Source of the DNA: Lepidodermella squamata
Taxonomy: Eukaryota > Gastrotricha
Reading direction: 5' to 3'
NCBI GenBank assembly: GCA_047495785.1
Contig: JBLDXI010000032.1
Span: 744,001 to 808,000, forward strand
DNA: 64,000 nt
Numbering within the stretch: the first letter of the stretch is position 1; every line of letters begins with the position of its first letter. Shown piece by piece: positions 23,101 through 34,799 of this stretch. Below the pieces are notes generated by a model, which ran no database searches, was not told where the DNA came from, and was given only the letters and a program-made list of their open reading frames with translations. Position numbers and translations under genes: made by a program.

Positions 23101-23795
23101 GAAGGCCTTATGCTACCGAATAGACGTATTAGGATTTTCTCGCGCGCGATAAGGTTTGAATTGATTGATTTTTTGCATGCAAAAAATTCAAAATAAATAG
23201 CGCGAAAATTCTAATTCCTTTTGGTAGCACAAGAAGGCCTCAAATTCTTCAGATCCTTCCCTCGGTGCAATCGGTTTTTTAGGAAGAATATTTACATTTA
23301 TTTGTGCTCTATTTCCTTTATATCAAACCAATTCCTTCATATTTCGCCCAACTTCGACTGAATTTATCATTGGCCACCCGGAATTTTTGAAATTCATGTT
23401 TTATTTTTGTTTATTGTTAACTTCGAGCTCATAAGTCAGCACCTCTTCCTTTACCCTTCTCATGTATTTCGATTGCGCCTATAAAAAGTCATGTTTTGTT
23501 TGTTCCTCATAGCAAGTGCGGTTATTGTTTTGCTGGGCGGAATTTTTTCGCGATAACACGCACATATCATTTGCATAATAAAGCCGCGGAATAGCATTCT
23601 TATGCAGTGTGTTACATCTTTTCCTATTACCACTCGAGTACTGTCGTAAATACTTGAGCGATTACTACTACATCTTTTATCAAAAATTCAATGTATCTAA
23701 ATTGCTCGAATTTATTTGCACGAAAGCTCGAGAGCATAACAATTAACCTGCATTTTGAACGAAAGCCATCATAATAGAATTGAAACCTTCGAATT
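20140..23795. other. Intergenic 3.7 kb, no gene seen
   Basis: AT-rich with many homopolymers. The first part should be the 3' UTR of the MRTF downstream exons. Short frames between 21.0 and 22.5 kb show no domains and overlap each other. No tRNA, large repeat or element ends were found. Confidence 0.5.
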
Positions 23796-24781
23796 ATGTC
23801 GTCTTGCGGCAAATGTGGCGAGAAAATCAAAGGCGCCATGTTAGGCGCTCTTGGAAAGGTTAGAAAATTTGCCGAAAAATTAATCTAATCATTATTTGTT
23901 CTTCATTATTTTCTAGAAATGGCATAAAGAATGCTTCACATGCTCGGCCTGCAATAAAAGCCTGCAAGGTTGTTATTTTACCTTGATTTAAATAAATAAA
24001 AAATCCGGGTTTATTTTCAAGGCCAAACTTTCCACGAGAAGGAGGGCAAGCCTCACTGCAAGAAATGCTACAACGAAAAGTTTGCTCCAAAAGTAAGCAC
24101 CGATTCGAGAGTTTTGAAAATTTTTAATTTCGAATTATTAACAGTGCGCGAGATGCAATGAAGTCATTTCAGGCAACTGGATTACCGCCATGGATAAAAA
24201 TTGGTAATACTTTTTAATTAAATCCGTGAAATAATGACTTTTCAAAATATATTTTCTAGGCATTCGGAATGTAAGCCCATACCAATTTATGCTTGATTTT
24301 TCGATTTTAATTTTCTCCAAAACAGGCTTCACTTGCTTCAGCTGTGACAAAGAGTAAGTTGGTCATAGTTTGCTTTATTTAATTATTTAATAATTATTCA
24401 ACGATAGGTTCGATGAGGAGGAATTTACCGTGAAAGAGGACCAACCTTACTGTACATTGTGCTACACCGATCTTTTCCTAGGCCGATGCGTAACGTGCGG
24501 CAAGGTAATATTATTAGTTGTCCCATTTTTTCAAGCTCCTTATCTAACTGTTATCTGTTCAGGCTCTTACCGGTTCCATCGTCACAGCCCTCGGAAAACA
24601 ATTTCACGAACAGTTAGTTCGATGGCCAATAAATATAATTTAAAAACTAATTTTCTAATTTATTCATAGATGCTTCGTCTGTGCTGGCTGCAAGCAACCT
24701 TTCCCCGAAAACAATTTCTTCGAGTCGAATGACATGGCGTATTGTGAAAATTGCCATGGCGAGGTGTTGGCGAATCGATAA
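23796..24781 (+). CDS. Three-LIM-domain protein (180 aa)
   Basis: Nine small exons: 23796..23858, 23917..23968, 24022..24092, 24145..24203, 24260..24270, 24326..24353, 24408..24504, 24563..24612 and 24670..24781. Three complete LIM domains fill the protein, at ~4-62, ~63-121 and ~122-180. Each has the double zinc-finger pattern CxxC...WH/FHxxCFxCxxC...CxxC (for example CGKCGEKI, WHKECFTCSAC and HCKKCY). LIM domains bind proteins, often at focal adhesions or the actin cytoskeleton. The domain spacing and absence of other regions suggest a LIM-only adapter of the FHL/paxillin-LIM class, but the exact orthologue is not clear. Exon 5 is only 11 nt (reads W-H-S-E-C across junctions) and exon 3 uses a TTCAAG acceptor. 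Domain continuity strongly supports both. Confidence 0.88.
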
Positions 24782-26320
24782 CTCGTTAAAATATGTTGTA
24801 TCTGTTACGCGTTTTGAACCGTGTTTGTTAATATCTCGTTTATTCATTATTTTTACGTGAGAAAGCCCGAACGATTGCCTCAGCATATTCCTTCTATCTT
24901 CACCTTTTATTCAGGACTAAGACTAACCATTTTTAAATAATTTTTGTCTTAGAAAGTGAACCGAAGCGATTGGTAATTTAAACGGCTTTAACGATGGCGT
25001 AGAATTACGGTGCGAACCTAACTGCGGTCCAATAATAGGTCCATTTTACTCATTGATGATGACTGCTTGCGCATGCTTGAACCGAACCGCATTTTTATTT
25101 GAATTTTAATTATATCATGTGAATGGTGAATTGATGCTTTTTGATTTTAATATTTTTTTGATCGCTTGCTGTAAGTGGCGAACACCGCATATCATGATCA
25201 TATGATAGGTAGTTCGTCGCCCATTTCGTCTTCAAATACGTTAAGCTTGAATGTAAAAAAGTCATCAATCTACAAAAAATTATACCAAGCATACGCGTAC
25301 ATGGAATAAATCAAAGAAATATAACTAAGAATTGACTGTCGTTGCGTTTTTTGATCACGAGAGTGAGCTAAAACTAGGCTATATATAAATCCAAGTGGAG
25401 AAATCCATCCTAATTTTAAAATTTAAAATTTTAAAATTTTTTTTAATCAAATGAATAAAAGAGTTGTGGTTGGGTGAAATGTCGCACTACGAAATAAAAT
25501 TATCAACAAAATGTGATTATACTATTTATAACAAAATGGCAGACCGTCATAACAGAAAATACCCAAAACAGCACACGCGACAAAACAGCTAATTTTGCAA
25601 CTTTCGACAGAACAGCAGAAACCCGTTGCATCTTTTACGTAGTAGGTTTTCGCTGTTTTGTCGCCAAATACAAAATTTGCTGTTTTGTCGCATTCGCTGT
25701 TCTGCGAAGTTGCTGTTTTGTCACCGTACCAATAAAATTATTCTTCTTATTGTCGTTTTTATCTATTGTACAGCAACTTTCGTATTAGATAGTAAACTCT
25801 CGTAAGACGACTCAGCGAGCCCGCCACGCGAGCTTGCAGACGACGGTCGCGAAGATAGTCGGCCAACCAGCCGACCAAATTTCGCGGGAGGGGCAACTCC
25901 AGGCGACTCCAGGAGCTTGGCAGTTTGAAACCTCAAAATAGTCGCTTACCAGGCCAAAAAAGGTTGTCAGCACTCTCCTCATTTCAGACAAACTAAATTT
26001 TAAGTAACCAAAAATGCATGTTTTTCTCTCAGACTTTGGAACTTAGGAACATATTCAGCTCCTAACTCGAAGGTACACTTGTATACTTGAAATTGAAAAT
26101 GTTAAATTCTTTTTCTCAATTCTACAGCGGGATTTTGTTAAATTTTGCATACTTCACTTTTGGTCAGATCGTTTTGGTGAGGTCAGTGCAAGACGGCAGC
26201 TGAGCAATGCCTGTGGGGGCGTTAATTTCCTAATAACAATTAAATTGAAAATACTATACAACTTACTCCATTCCATTTACGCACTCTTCTATTACTTCCG
26301 AATTGGCGACTGGTTGAAAA
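24782..26320. other. Intergenic 1.5 kb with a small foldback repeat
   Basis: No gene is supported. It holds the GACAAAACAGC foldback listed separately and a GC-richer patch (25800-25930) of unknown nature directly upstream of the SLC18B1-like gene region. Confidence 0.5.
25577..25722. repeat. Foldback of GCGACAAAACAGC units
   Basis: GCGACAAAACAGC (25577-25589) and CGACAGAACAGC (~25606) are followed by inverted GCTGTTTTGTCGC-type units (~25651, ~25681) plus GCTGTTCTGCG and GCTGTTTTGTCAC. The block can fold on itself in several registers. It may be a degenerate MITE. Confidence 0.65.
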
Positions 26321-27719
26321 ATGTTGGACGGCAATGGTCAATACGATGATACTCTGGCGAGAGCGGATTATCAAGCCATAAGCGAGAATGAGACGAGTAG
26401 AAAGCCTCAAATACTTCGCCCGCTGAACCTAGCGATCATGTGCATCGCTCTCTACAGCTATGGCACATGCATTTCGCTTTTCGCTCCGTTCTTCCCGATG
26501 CAAGCCAAAACGCGAGGTGTTTCGGAAACAGCCATCGGCCTGATATTCGCATCATACATGATAGCCATGCTAGTCGGAACAGCACTGAGTGGACTAATGG
26601 TAAGGCACCTTGGCCTCAAGTTCATGCGCGGAGCTGGGATGTTTTTGGCTGGAGGCTCCACAATTTTATTCGGTTTTCTGGACAAAGCGTCGCCGAGCCC
26701 GTGTTACTTATTCATGTGCTTTGCCGTAAGAATCGTTGAAGGCGCAGGAGCGGTCGCGTACCTCATCTCTTCATACAGCACTGCGGCAAGTTTGTATCCT
26801 AGCAGCGTAGCTTTCGTGTTTGCTATGCTCGAAGCATTCAACACCGCTGGTCGAGTAACCGGTCCACTTTTGGGAGGATTTTTGTATGGCTGGGGTGGAT
26901 TCCCATTGCCTTTTTTCGTCGTTGGCGCTGCGATTTTGACTATCGGTCTTATAACTCTTGCACTCAACTGGTTTGAGAGCAGCGAAGAAGTCAAAAAGAA
27001 GGAAAGCCATAATCCTATTTCTAGGATTCGATACTTTCGTATCTCCCCTCAAGCCTGGATAATTTCGGCGTCCCAAATAATAACAGCAGCACTGATTTCA
27101 TTCCCAGAGCCAACACTAGCACTGTACTTGGCAACGCTTGGCATGGGAAGTCCCCAAGTTGTCGGCATAATATTCCTCAGTGGATCTCTTGTGTTCTCGG
27201 CGACAAGCCTTGTTGTAGGCAAATTTATCGACAAATTCGAAAATTTGATACCTGAGGTAAGACAATGCCCTTAGTTTTCGTTTTAATTTCTCTCAATGTT
27301 CGATTTAGATTTTAATTTCCGGGTCCGTTGTAGCTGTTATTTCGATGTTGTTAATCGGCCCTGCCGAATTCTTCCAATCGATTCTGAAACCATCGATTGC
27401 GTTATCAATCGCTGGTAACACTCTCATGTATTTCGCAATGGCTCTTCTTCTCACGCCAATGCCACGAGCTTTGCTAACTTCACTTCAAGAAGCAGGCTAC
27501 CCTGATAACGATGAGACGAATGCCTTCATAGCCAGCATTTACATGGGTATGTGGGACGTTGGCGGCAGTTTTGGCCCGGCTACAGCAGGTGCTTTGACCG
27601 AACATCTTGGTTTCAGCAATGCTGCTACAGTTATGGCCGGGATGTCTCTCTTGCTTACATTTATTCACATTTTGGGTGCGACGCTGAGCAAGTTCAAGAA
27701 TGCCAAAAGCTGTTGTTGA
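26321..27719 (+). CDS. SLC18B1: SLC18B1-like major facilitator transporter (448 aa)
   Basis: Two exons, 26321..27256 and 27309..27719, joined in phase 0. About 12 hydrophobic segments are arranged as two halves, starting LNLAIMCIALYSYGTCISLF and ending MAGMSLLLTFIHILGATL. TM1 is followed by FAPFFPMQAKTRGVSETAIG, and TM5 reads AFNTAGRVTGPLLGGFLYG. GxxxGP...GG motifs of this kind mark the vesicular amine/SLC18 branch of the MFS, and overall length and order match SLC18B1. Characterised SLC18B1 proteins are H+-coupled vesicular polyamine carriers; the substrate here is inferred. An N-terminal DYQAIS could be a sorting motif. AATAAA at 27758-27763 is 39 nt after the stop. Confidence 0.85.
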
Positions 27720-28023
27720 AAAGGGAAGATAAGGTTCCCAATTTGTACAGGCTATTGAATAAAACAGCTGTCGCTTTTTCCAGATGAGAAGCTAGAATTC
27801 AATTTGGTGCGCTTTGGTATAAGTCTGAGACGCTGCTTATTCAAGAGAAAGACATTTTTAGGGGATTTGGGGAAAAAAGTCGCATTACATATGTGAGGCG
27901 AGTTAGTTGAGTTGTTAAATATTTACTGCGGGTCAATCTCAATTATAATTTCTTCTGACAGAATACTTTGTTCATAACAGTGTTAGGAGCATAATCAGAT
28001 TTCCAGATTATTTTAAAACGGTT
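27720..28023. other. Convergent intergenic spacer
   Basis: About 300 bp between the 3' ends of SLC18B1 and the minus-strand coiled-coil gene. It contains the SLC18B1 poly(A) signal. Nothing else is seen. Confidence 0.6.
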
Positions 28024-29499
28024 TCATGCTGTCGCTTCTTCGATTAGCCCACGAATTCGCTTACAAATTCCGAGCAATAATGATTGACCTGGGTCTACCT
28101 CGCCAAAAATACCGGCTGGTAATTGATATCGCTTAGAGACAGAATAGGTTCCATCAATTTCAAGTTTGAGGAAGTACCAGCGAACACAATCAGTCACGAT
28201 TCCGAAAGAATGCGGTTTGTCTAATTTAGAATCAGGATCCTCCACTGACAAACGTTTCTAAAAAGGATATTAAGTTAATAAAAATAGCCCAAGTTGCAAC
28301 GCTCCAGTTACCTTTGAAAGACAGTCCATCGCTAGCAAAGTCTGCGGAATCACCCAATCAAAAACGTCCTCGTTGGAAGCATCGATAGGCATCGCATTAA
28401 CAGCCATTATTTCGGTTGGACCGTCGGTTTCAATAACAATGTCGACATAGCCATCAAGTTTGCTCTCATCATCACTGATGCTCGCGTTTACTTTTAATTG
28501 AAGCTGATTGTCCAGTCCATCTATTTAAGTAATAGTCTTATGAAACTCTCACGTAATCGGCATCGAGTTACTCAAAGCGCAGGAAAAGAAGGGAATGCTG
28601 AGAAACACTCTCCTTTGCACCGAGTCATAACATGAAATCGGCATTCGCTTTAAAAAATGCTAAACATAGATAGCATGTTTCAAAGATATCATAGCATTTT
28701 CAAAGAAATCAACAAACGCGAAGAATGTCGCAAAAGAAGTCAAACGCTTCCGGTGAAATGGGCGATTCTTTAGGGATGAACGTTCCATTTCTAAGCCACA
28801 CATAAGTGCATTAACGCCACACATACGGCAATGAAAATTACTTACGATTTTCGATAGATGCCTTGTAGACATTTTGCGTACCCATGCAACTTCGAAATTG
28901 ATTTGTCCAATTTTCGCGATTTCAGCATTTCCGCAATTGCCTTCAACCGTTCGCTTATTATATCGTAGTTTGAGTTATGAGAGAGCTCCGCTGATAAGAC
29001 ATTTTTGTAAAAAGCAATTAAAAATAAGAGTCTTGGTAGTTATTACATCCTTAGCTAAAATAACGATCATTCTGTGAGAAATTCAGCACCAAATCACCAA
29101 ATCAAAGCTAAAATTACCTTGCGGTTCTAATTCGCGAATTTTCGGCTGGTATTTTCCTTTTACTGTTGTAATGGAGTCTTCAGTCAAATTAACCAAAGCC
29201 TTCAGATTATCAAATGCTCCTGTATTGATATCAATTGCCATTTGCAAGTTCTCCTTCTGATCAGAATCAGTAGTCTTCGCTAATTCTTTCTTCAATAAAT
29301 AGAGGTCCCGTGCGTACGCCATCAGTTCGGTAAGCTGTTGATTTTTTTCTTCAAGAAACGGCTTAAGTTCGGCACGAAACTTTTGCTTCAGGATCTTGAT
29401 TTCTTCTAAATTCGATGATGCGCTTCGCGGAGACGATTCCTTAGTGGTGTCTGTCATACTTTTGCTTCTTGAATTTTTCTCAAATGGTTCTGAGTCCAT
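28024..29499 (-). CDS. Coiled-coil protein with nuclease-fold-like C-terminus (274 aa)
   Basis: Three exons: 29499..29118, 28520..28312 and 28257..28024, phases 1 and 0. The product is not recognised. Residues ~25-125 are predicted coiled coil (EEIKILKQKFRAELKPFLEE). Exon 2 encodes GYVDIVIETDG, then EIMAVNAMP and VIPQTLLAMDCLSK. Exon 3 encodes FGIVTDCVRWYFLKLEIDG. The string D-x-V...beta strand...PQ-helix...GIVTDxxxWYFLKL resembles the PD-(D/E)XK-like domain found in Crinkler and related effectors, but the catalytic ExK is replaced by NAM. That is a pattern match from memory and could be coincidental. The start is the first in-frame ATG; the open frame continues a few codons upstream to a TTG. 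Confidence 0.6.
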
Positions 29500-30351
29500 A
29501 TCATCTGACAAATATGTCGTGAACTTGTTAATAAGGAACTACATTAGAAGCACCAGAAACAGGTGAAAAAAAAACAAAATTGATAATGCAATAAAATGAG
29601 AACAAGCAATGAAGCCATCTAGAAAAAGACCGCTTGCATCTTCCTTCCTATTGTCACTTTAGTGTTCCTTGTGCTCAAACTATGGTTTCGTGCCTTTCCT
29701 AAAAATCTTTTTCAAATCTTTTATTGTTTACCGTTCACTTTGCACCTATTATTAGTCATAATGTTTACAAAATTCAGAATGAGTACGAAGGTGGCAAAGG
29801 GAGGCTCGAGCGCAAAGAACAAGGCGTCCGGGACTGCATAAAATTAATTACAGCATGATGCATACAACTGTATACACACTTAGATACAGGAGGAATGAGA
29901 TAAACCTTGGCCTGCTTTCCTACAAAACGAAAACATCACCCCTCGATCAAATCCCCGATCCCCTATCTTAGAATTCGAAAATCGATACGAAGATACCCCT
30001 CGAACTCGGTCATCCCAACAGCGCATTGAATTGAACAGCACACAGCTTTTTTTTGTTTTACCGCCAAATTTGTCATTCACGTTTTAAAAATTATATTACA
30101 CACATATTAAGTTAATCATAAGTTTACGAACAATTGAAGAAAAGCATTTTGAAACTAAAGACGCTTTTTGGCGATCCATGTCAGCAATCAACAAAACCGT
30201 TCTGGCTTGGTAGGTATTTCAGCGGTTGAATCTTCCAGTAAGCCATGTCGTGGACGCGACTTAGGGAGTGATTGAAGTTTGGAAAAAATTATCACCTATT
30301 CATTGCGAAATATATTGCCAATTCTGTTTGGAAATTTGCTGCAAACTGAAG
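29500..30351. other. Divergent upstream region, 0.85 kb
   Basis: Lies between the starts of the minus-strand coiled-coil gene and the plus-strand helical-repeat gene, so it should hold both promoters. In-frame codons exist upstream of 30352 (ATG at 30268), so the start of the second gene may be 28 codons earlier. No other gene is seen. Confidence 0.5.
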
Positions 30352-33300
30352 ATGGAGCAGCTTTTGCAGCAACTGATGTCTGGCAAGTCAACGTTAAACG
30401 ACGAAATCAACATATGCGAAGAACTCAGAAAACACGTCGCAAGCTCACCTACTGAAAAAGAGCTTGATAAATGGACGAGCCTTACCGCCAAAATAGTTAC
30501 TTTTGTATCGAAGAAACGAAGTGAAGTATCGAGCTTTAAGGTTAGATGGAGTTGTGCCCGTTGAGTCATTCAATCAAATAAATATTTTCTGTAGAAAACA
30601 TCCGCTGCTGTTGATATGTTTCGTGCAATCGAACCAATATGCTATTCACTGATGGCCAAGAGTCAAAGCTCAAAATCTGCCCTAGCTATGCTCGACGCTC
30701 TAGCAATGTCGAGAAACGAATTGGTTTCTGAGCCCAATGGAAGGCTGTATTCTTGTTGTACTATTTCGATGAATTGGTTCAGAATTAACATGGAATGGTT
30801 AGAATGTGAAGACGTTGCAGCCAAAGCATCAGTTAGTAATCAAATAATTGAAACGCTAAATGTATTCAGATGCGTTTTTAGGCATTTCTCGTCGATGGTC
30901 TGTGCGATGTCTGGTCGGAAATTCGATCTGCGTTTGTTAAATTCGTGGAGCAGTTGGTTCAAAGCTGTGGATCAAAACTAGCACGGAGACTTATGGTTTC
31001 TATATTCGAGGTGAGCTTATACTTCACCGGCATAGCGTTGATTATCATTTTACACTGTGTCAATGCAGATTTGCGGAGACAAGAGCTCCAGTTGGCAATC
31101 AATTGAGGGCTGCCTTGGAGCTCTCTGCAGTATTAATGAATGCTTACCACGCTTTCAAGAAAATGAGGTTGGCTGTTTTTAATTAATACCTACCATTCTA
31201 TTTAAACCGACAAATTACAGCTAATGCAAATGGCTCAGAAGAAAGTATTGGAAATCACATGGCCTCACATCATACACTGCCAAAACTGCGTCCGTGAGGC
31301 CGCTGTGCACGCTGTTACCTCTTACCTCGTCCGATCTAGTATTTCGGAAACGTATTCCTGTCTAGAAAGATTGTTCAACGATCTCCAAGCTAACAAAGAC
31401 GTACCAGAAGAAATTGAGGGTTACTTCTCTGCTTGCATCGAAATTCTTAAGGTTAGCGCTTAAATTGAGTTTCGAAATTTGACTTTTCATTTAATCCGGT
31501 CTTTCATTTCAGCTGTTGAACAGCGATGCTATTGAATCGTCGCATCGCGATTGGATGGGCGTTGTCACCCATTACTTAGGTCACCCTGCTGCTACCGTCC
31601 GCCAAATTGCTGCAAACCTGGCCAAAACATTGGTGGGAAAACACGCTCATTCTTCAGCGTTCTTTCATCGCGTGTTCGAAGCGCTCGTTAAGCCGATGGG
31701 TTAGTTTCTCGACTTGTCAATGATCAACACACGAATCACAATTTTTTGTTAGAAAACAAAAATATGGCTTGGCAAGACGTCGAAGGCCGCCTTATCGCAA
31801 TCGATTCTCTACTACGCGTGTTGGGTAAGATTGAATTTATGCCTTTTGCGGCGTAAGTATAAAGTGATTTTTTCCAGTCGCAAATCATTGGCTCTACAAC
31901 TTCACATCGTCTGTGCAGGCCACTGGGCTCAGCGCGAGTTTACCTGTAACGTCCCAAGACGACTATTTGCCAAACTCTCTACATGGTCGAAATGTTTTGG
32001 AAACGAATACGGACGTTGCTGCCGAGTTGATTCAGGTAAAAATTTCACGAAATTTGAGCTTGAAGATTTATTGCTTGTCGTGTAGCTGTCTAAAACTCAA
32101 CGTAAAATGACGAAAAACAACAAAAGGGGTAGCTTTCACGAGACGAAAAAAGCCAGCATTAGTTTCGAACTGCTTGACAACATGCGACCGATATCCCTGC
32201 TCGACTTATGTATTCAAAACAAGGCGGAAAGTGAAAATATTAAAGGGGCCTCAACTCCTCTGTCAACAGTTTTCAAAAGTGCCCTATTTTCTACTGCGTC
32301 ACTGTTAAATGCTGATCAGTGGGAAGTTCGCAGAATTGCCTTACAGGTGTTGCCATACATCGGCGAAACAATCCGCTGGTACGACATGGAGCTGTTCTGG
32401 AATTGTATTGATGAGCTGATAGGAGCGGAATCTGGAGGTCTACCCGGACGGTCGCCTTCAGCGGTAGCCGCCACCATGCTGCTAGCTGCTTGGCTTCAAC
32501 AGGCCGACAGAATTTGCATTCAAATCGAAGACGGCCGCTTATCGCCGACTGTTAGGCTGAAGGATTACATCTTCGCAACGAAAGGAATCGCTCGGTTGAT
32601 TAACACTTTGACTCAGTAATATCATTTAATAATGCACAATTCCTTATTTGATTGAAATATTTCAGATTCTGCCACGTCGACTCGTTTGATCGGCAAAGTG
32701 TAACTTCAGCTAGGGTTCTGCTTCAATTTCTCGCTCGTACGAATTTAGCTGATTTGGCACTATCAAACTTCGTATCAGCTCACGATATCACAAAATTGTT
32801 GCACGAAACTATGCAAATCGGCGTTTCTCTTCTGTGGTCTGTTGTCGATCGCCAAAATCTCGTCGAAGCTTCGGTAAAACTAGCCGAAATTTTCAATATA
32901 CCCGATCGTAAAGATTTAGCCCTACCTGACCGACCTTACTTACTGTGAGTTTTACAGTTTTTTCATGCGGTATTGATTTTCTATGGTGAATTATTAATAG
33001 CTTCGGCTGTTCTCCATTGAATTCGAGCCAAAACACTGGGGTGATCGGGCAGAATGCGAAAGTCACTGTTATCGAGCAAATTTTACCGGAAATTGTCGCG
33101 CTGTTGCGCCATTTCACGCAAAATCCCGAGGTCGACGTCGAAAATTTCAAAGTTTTGACCTACGATACGCCAAGTGACAACGTGTTTTTACTCGTCGGAT
33201 CGCTGTTAGCGCCTCTCGGCTACCTTCTGGCTGTTCATAGCTCAGATGCCGACCTCTTGCCGTGCATTACTGATTCAATCTACGTCGTTGCAATCGCTTT

Positions 33301-34031
33301 GTTCAACTTCAAAAGTCAAGCTTTACACGAAAGCGCCGTCGCTAGTATTGAATGTTTCCTAGACCAGTTGTATTCGAATATCAATTCATCACTAGCGAGT
33401 GATAAACCGAAAGGCAACGGCTCCCGGGTCGGTTTTAGCCTCTACGCCGCGGCTCGAGTCGCATTTTGGGGCTGTCGTTTGATTCTGAAGCACATCGATA
33501 TCGATACGGAGGAACCGTTGCTAAGCGAGAGCGTTCAAGTCGCGGCGAAATTGTCGCAAATTGTCATGTTAATCGCGAGGAAAATTTTGAATCTAGTGCC
33601 GAATGAAAATGATAGCAACCAACCGGCTAATATTGCTAGAAAAACGGCCTGGAACGTTGTTGGCACGGGCGAAATTTTGCGGCCCACGCCTGTACCCGGC
33701 GAAACTGCCGACTACCACCCGGATCGAGGAAATCAAGCAGCTAATAATTTTGGTAAATATTATAAAAAAATTGAAGGATTATTTGAAATTTGAAAATTCA
33801 GATGATGATGACGATGACGATGACGCAGATAATGATAGCTTTGATGAAGATTCTGATAATGCCGAAGATGTTGAGTATGCCGATATGGTTATTGAAGATG
33901 ATCTCGATGAGCTGCTTGTTGAAGTTGTCACGGATATTCGAAGCATAATACGGCCGGAAATTCGCGGAACGGCAATCGGCTCGTTTCAGGACGAAAAAGA
34001 GCGCGATCTATTGGCCTATCTCCTGCTCTGA
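30352..34031 (+). CDS. Large HEAT-like helical-repeat protein (1,030 aa)
   Basis: Twelve exons: 30352..30540, 30595..30831, 30882..31010, 31069..31167, 31221..31451, 31513..31699, 31753..31824, 31878..32035, 32086..32615, 32666..32944, 33001..33752 and 33802..34031. All phases agree. The protein is alpha-helical throughout, with amphipathic ~40-residue units (for example HPAATVRQIAANLAKTLVG and ADQWEVRRIALQVLPYIG) as in HEAT/ARM proteins. A run of eight Asp and further acidic sequence (~955-985) comes before a conserved-looking helical end (DDLDELLVEVVTDI...LLAYLLL). It is probably a scaffold or transport-type protein. I do not recognise the orthologue. The 50-nt intron 30832-30881 is needed to keep the frame, because the read-through frame stops at 30979-30981. 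Confidence 0.8.
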
Positions 34032-34572
34032 AGTTATCGCAGTGGAAAAAGAGACTAGTTGATATATTTTGTTGAATTATTGCAAAGTTTTATTTTTTAA
34101 AAAGCCACTTGACTTGAGTTGAATTATATATTTTCATGTGATGAGATTTTCGCCGGTATTTAAACGATCTGATTGAACTTGAGTGCCGAAGATATACTCA
34201 GAAAAAAAGCTGCACTGGTTGAGTGGTCCGTAATTAGTTTCTTCTTGTGATAAATAATTGAGTGTTTTTACCTCTTTCTAACCATTCTCTGCAATTATTC
34301 AGTTATAATGGCTGAATTTCAAAAACAGAAAGGTATTTTCACGTTGAATAGTTATAGAGATTACTTCATTGAAACTATTTTTTCTGTTCATTCACATATA
34401 TTCACATTTTATGAAGTAAGATGCGCCGCCTTGGTAATAATAATATTTTGCTGCTTAGTACGCTTATTTATGGTTGCGTTAATTACGCACAATAAAATTC
34501 ACATGCCGACAACAAAATGAATTTTTTACCTAATTATACCGAAAAATATCAAGTTTGAGGGGCAAAAATTAT
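34032..34572. other. Intergenic 0.54 kb
   Basis: 3' flank of the helical-repeat gene up to the second tRNA cluster. The short frame 34308..34520 is hydrophobic by composition but shows no family features. No element ends were seen. Confidence 0.5.
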
Positions 34573-34646
34573 AGGTTCCGGCGGGGTTCGAACCCGCGAC
34601 CTTCTGCGTGTAAAGCAGACGTGATGAACCACTACACAACGGAACC
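34573..34646 (-). tRNA. tRNA-Val (anticodon TAC)
   Basis: On the minus strand, acceptor GGTTCCG pairs with CGGAACC. Loop TTTACAC carries anticodon TAC, which reads GTA (Val). T arm GCGGGTTCGAACCCGC is intact. The discriminator is T rather than the usual A for Val, shared with the neighbouring Val gene. Confidence 0.92.
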
Positions 34647-34711
34647 TTGTGACAAAACTGTCAAGTTTAGCTTAGATGAGGCTGCCTACGAACTTGAACG
34701 AATGAAAAAGT

Positions 34712-34783
34712 TGGAGATGCCGGGGTTTGAACCCGGGACATCTTACATGCAAAGCAAGCGCTCTACCACTGAGCTACATCCCC
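34712..34783 (-). tRNA. tRNA-Ala (anticodon TGC)
   Basis: Acceptor GGGGATG pairs with CATCTCC, with discriminator A. Anticodon stem CTTGC/GTAAG encloses loop TTTGCAT, anticodon TGC, which reads GCA (Ala). D and T arms are intact. It lies immediately before the LINE fragment. Confidence 0.95.
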
Positions 34784-34799
34784 ATTTGGTATGAGCGTG

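Noticed and set aside
28862-28905. Candidate extra exon in the coiled-coil gene
   Set aside because: Including it breaks the phase with the next exon, whereas skipping it joins the flanking exons in frame.
30832-30981. Apparent frameshift in the helical-repeat gene
   Set aside because: A 50-nt intron (GTTAGT...TTTTTAG, 30832-30881) restores a helical reading frame in phase 0, so no frameshift is needed.
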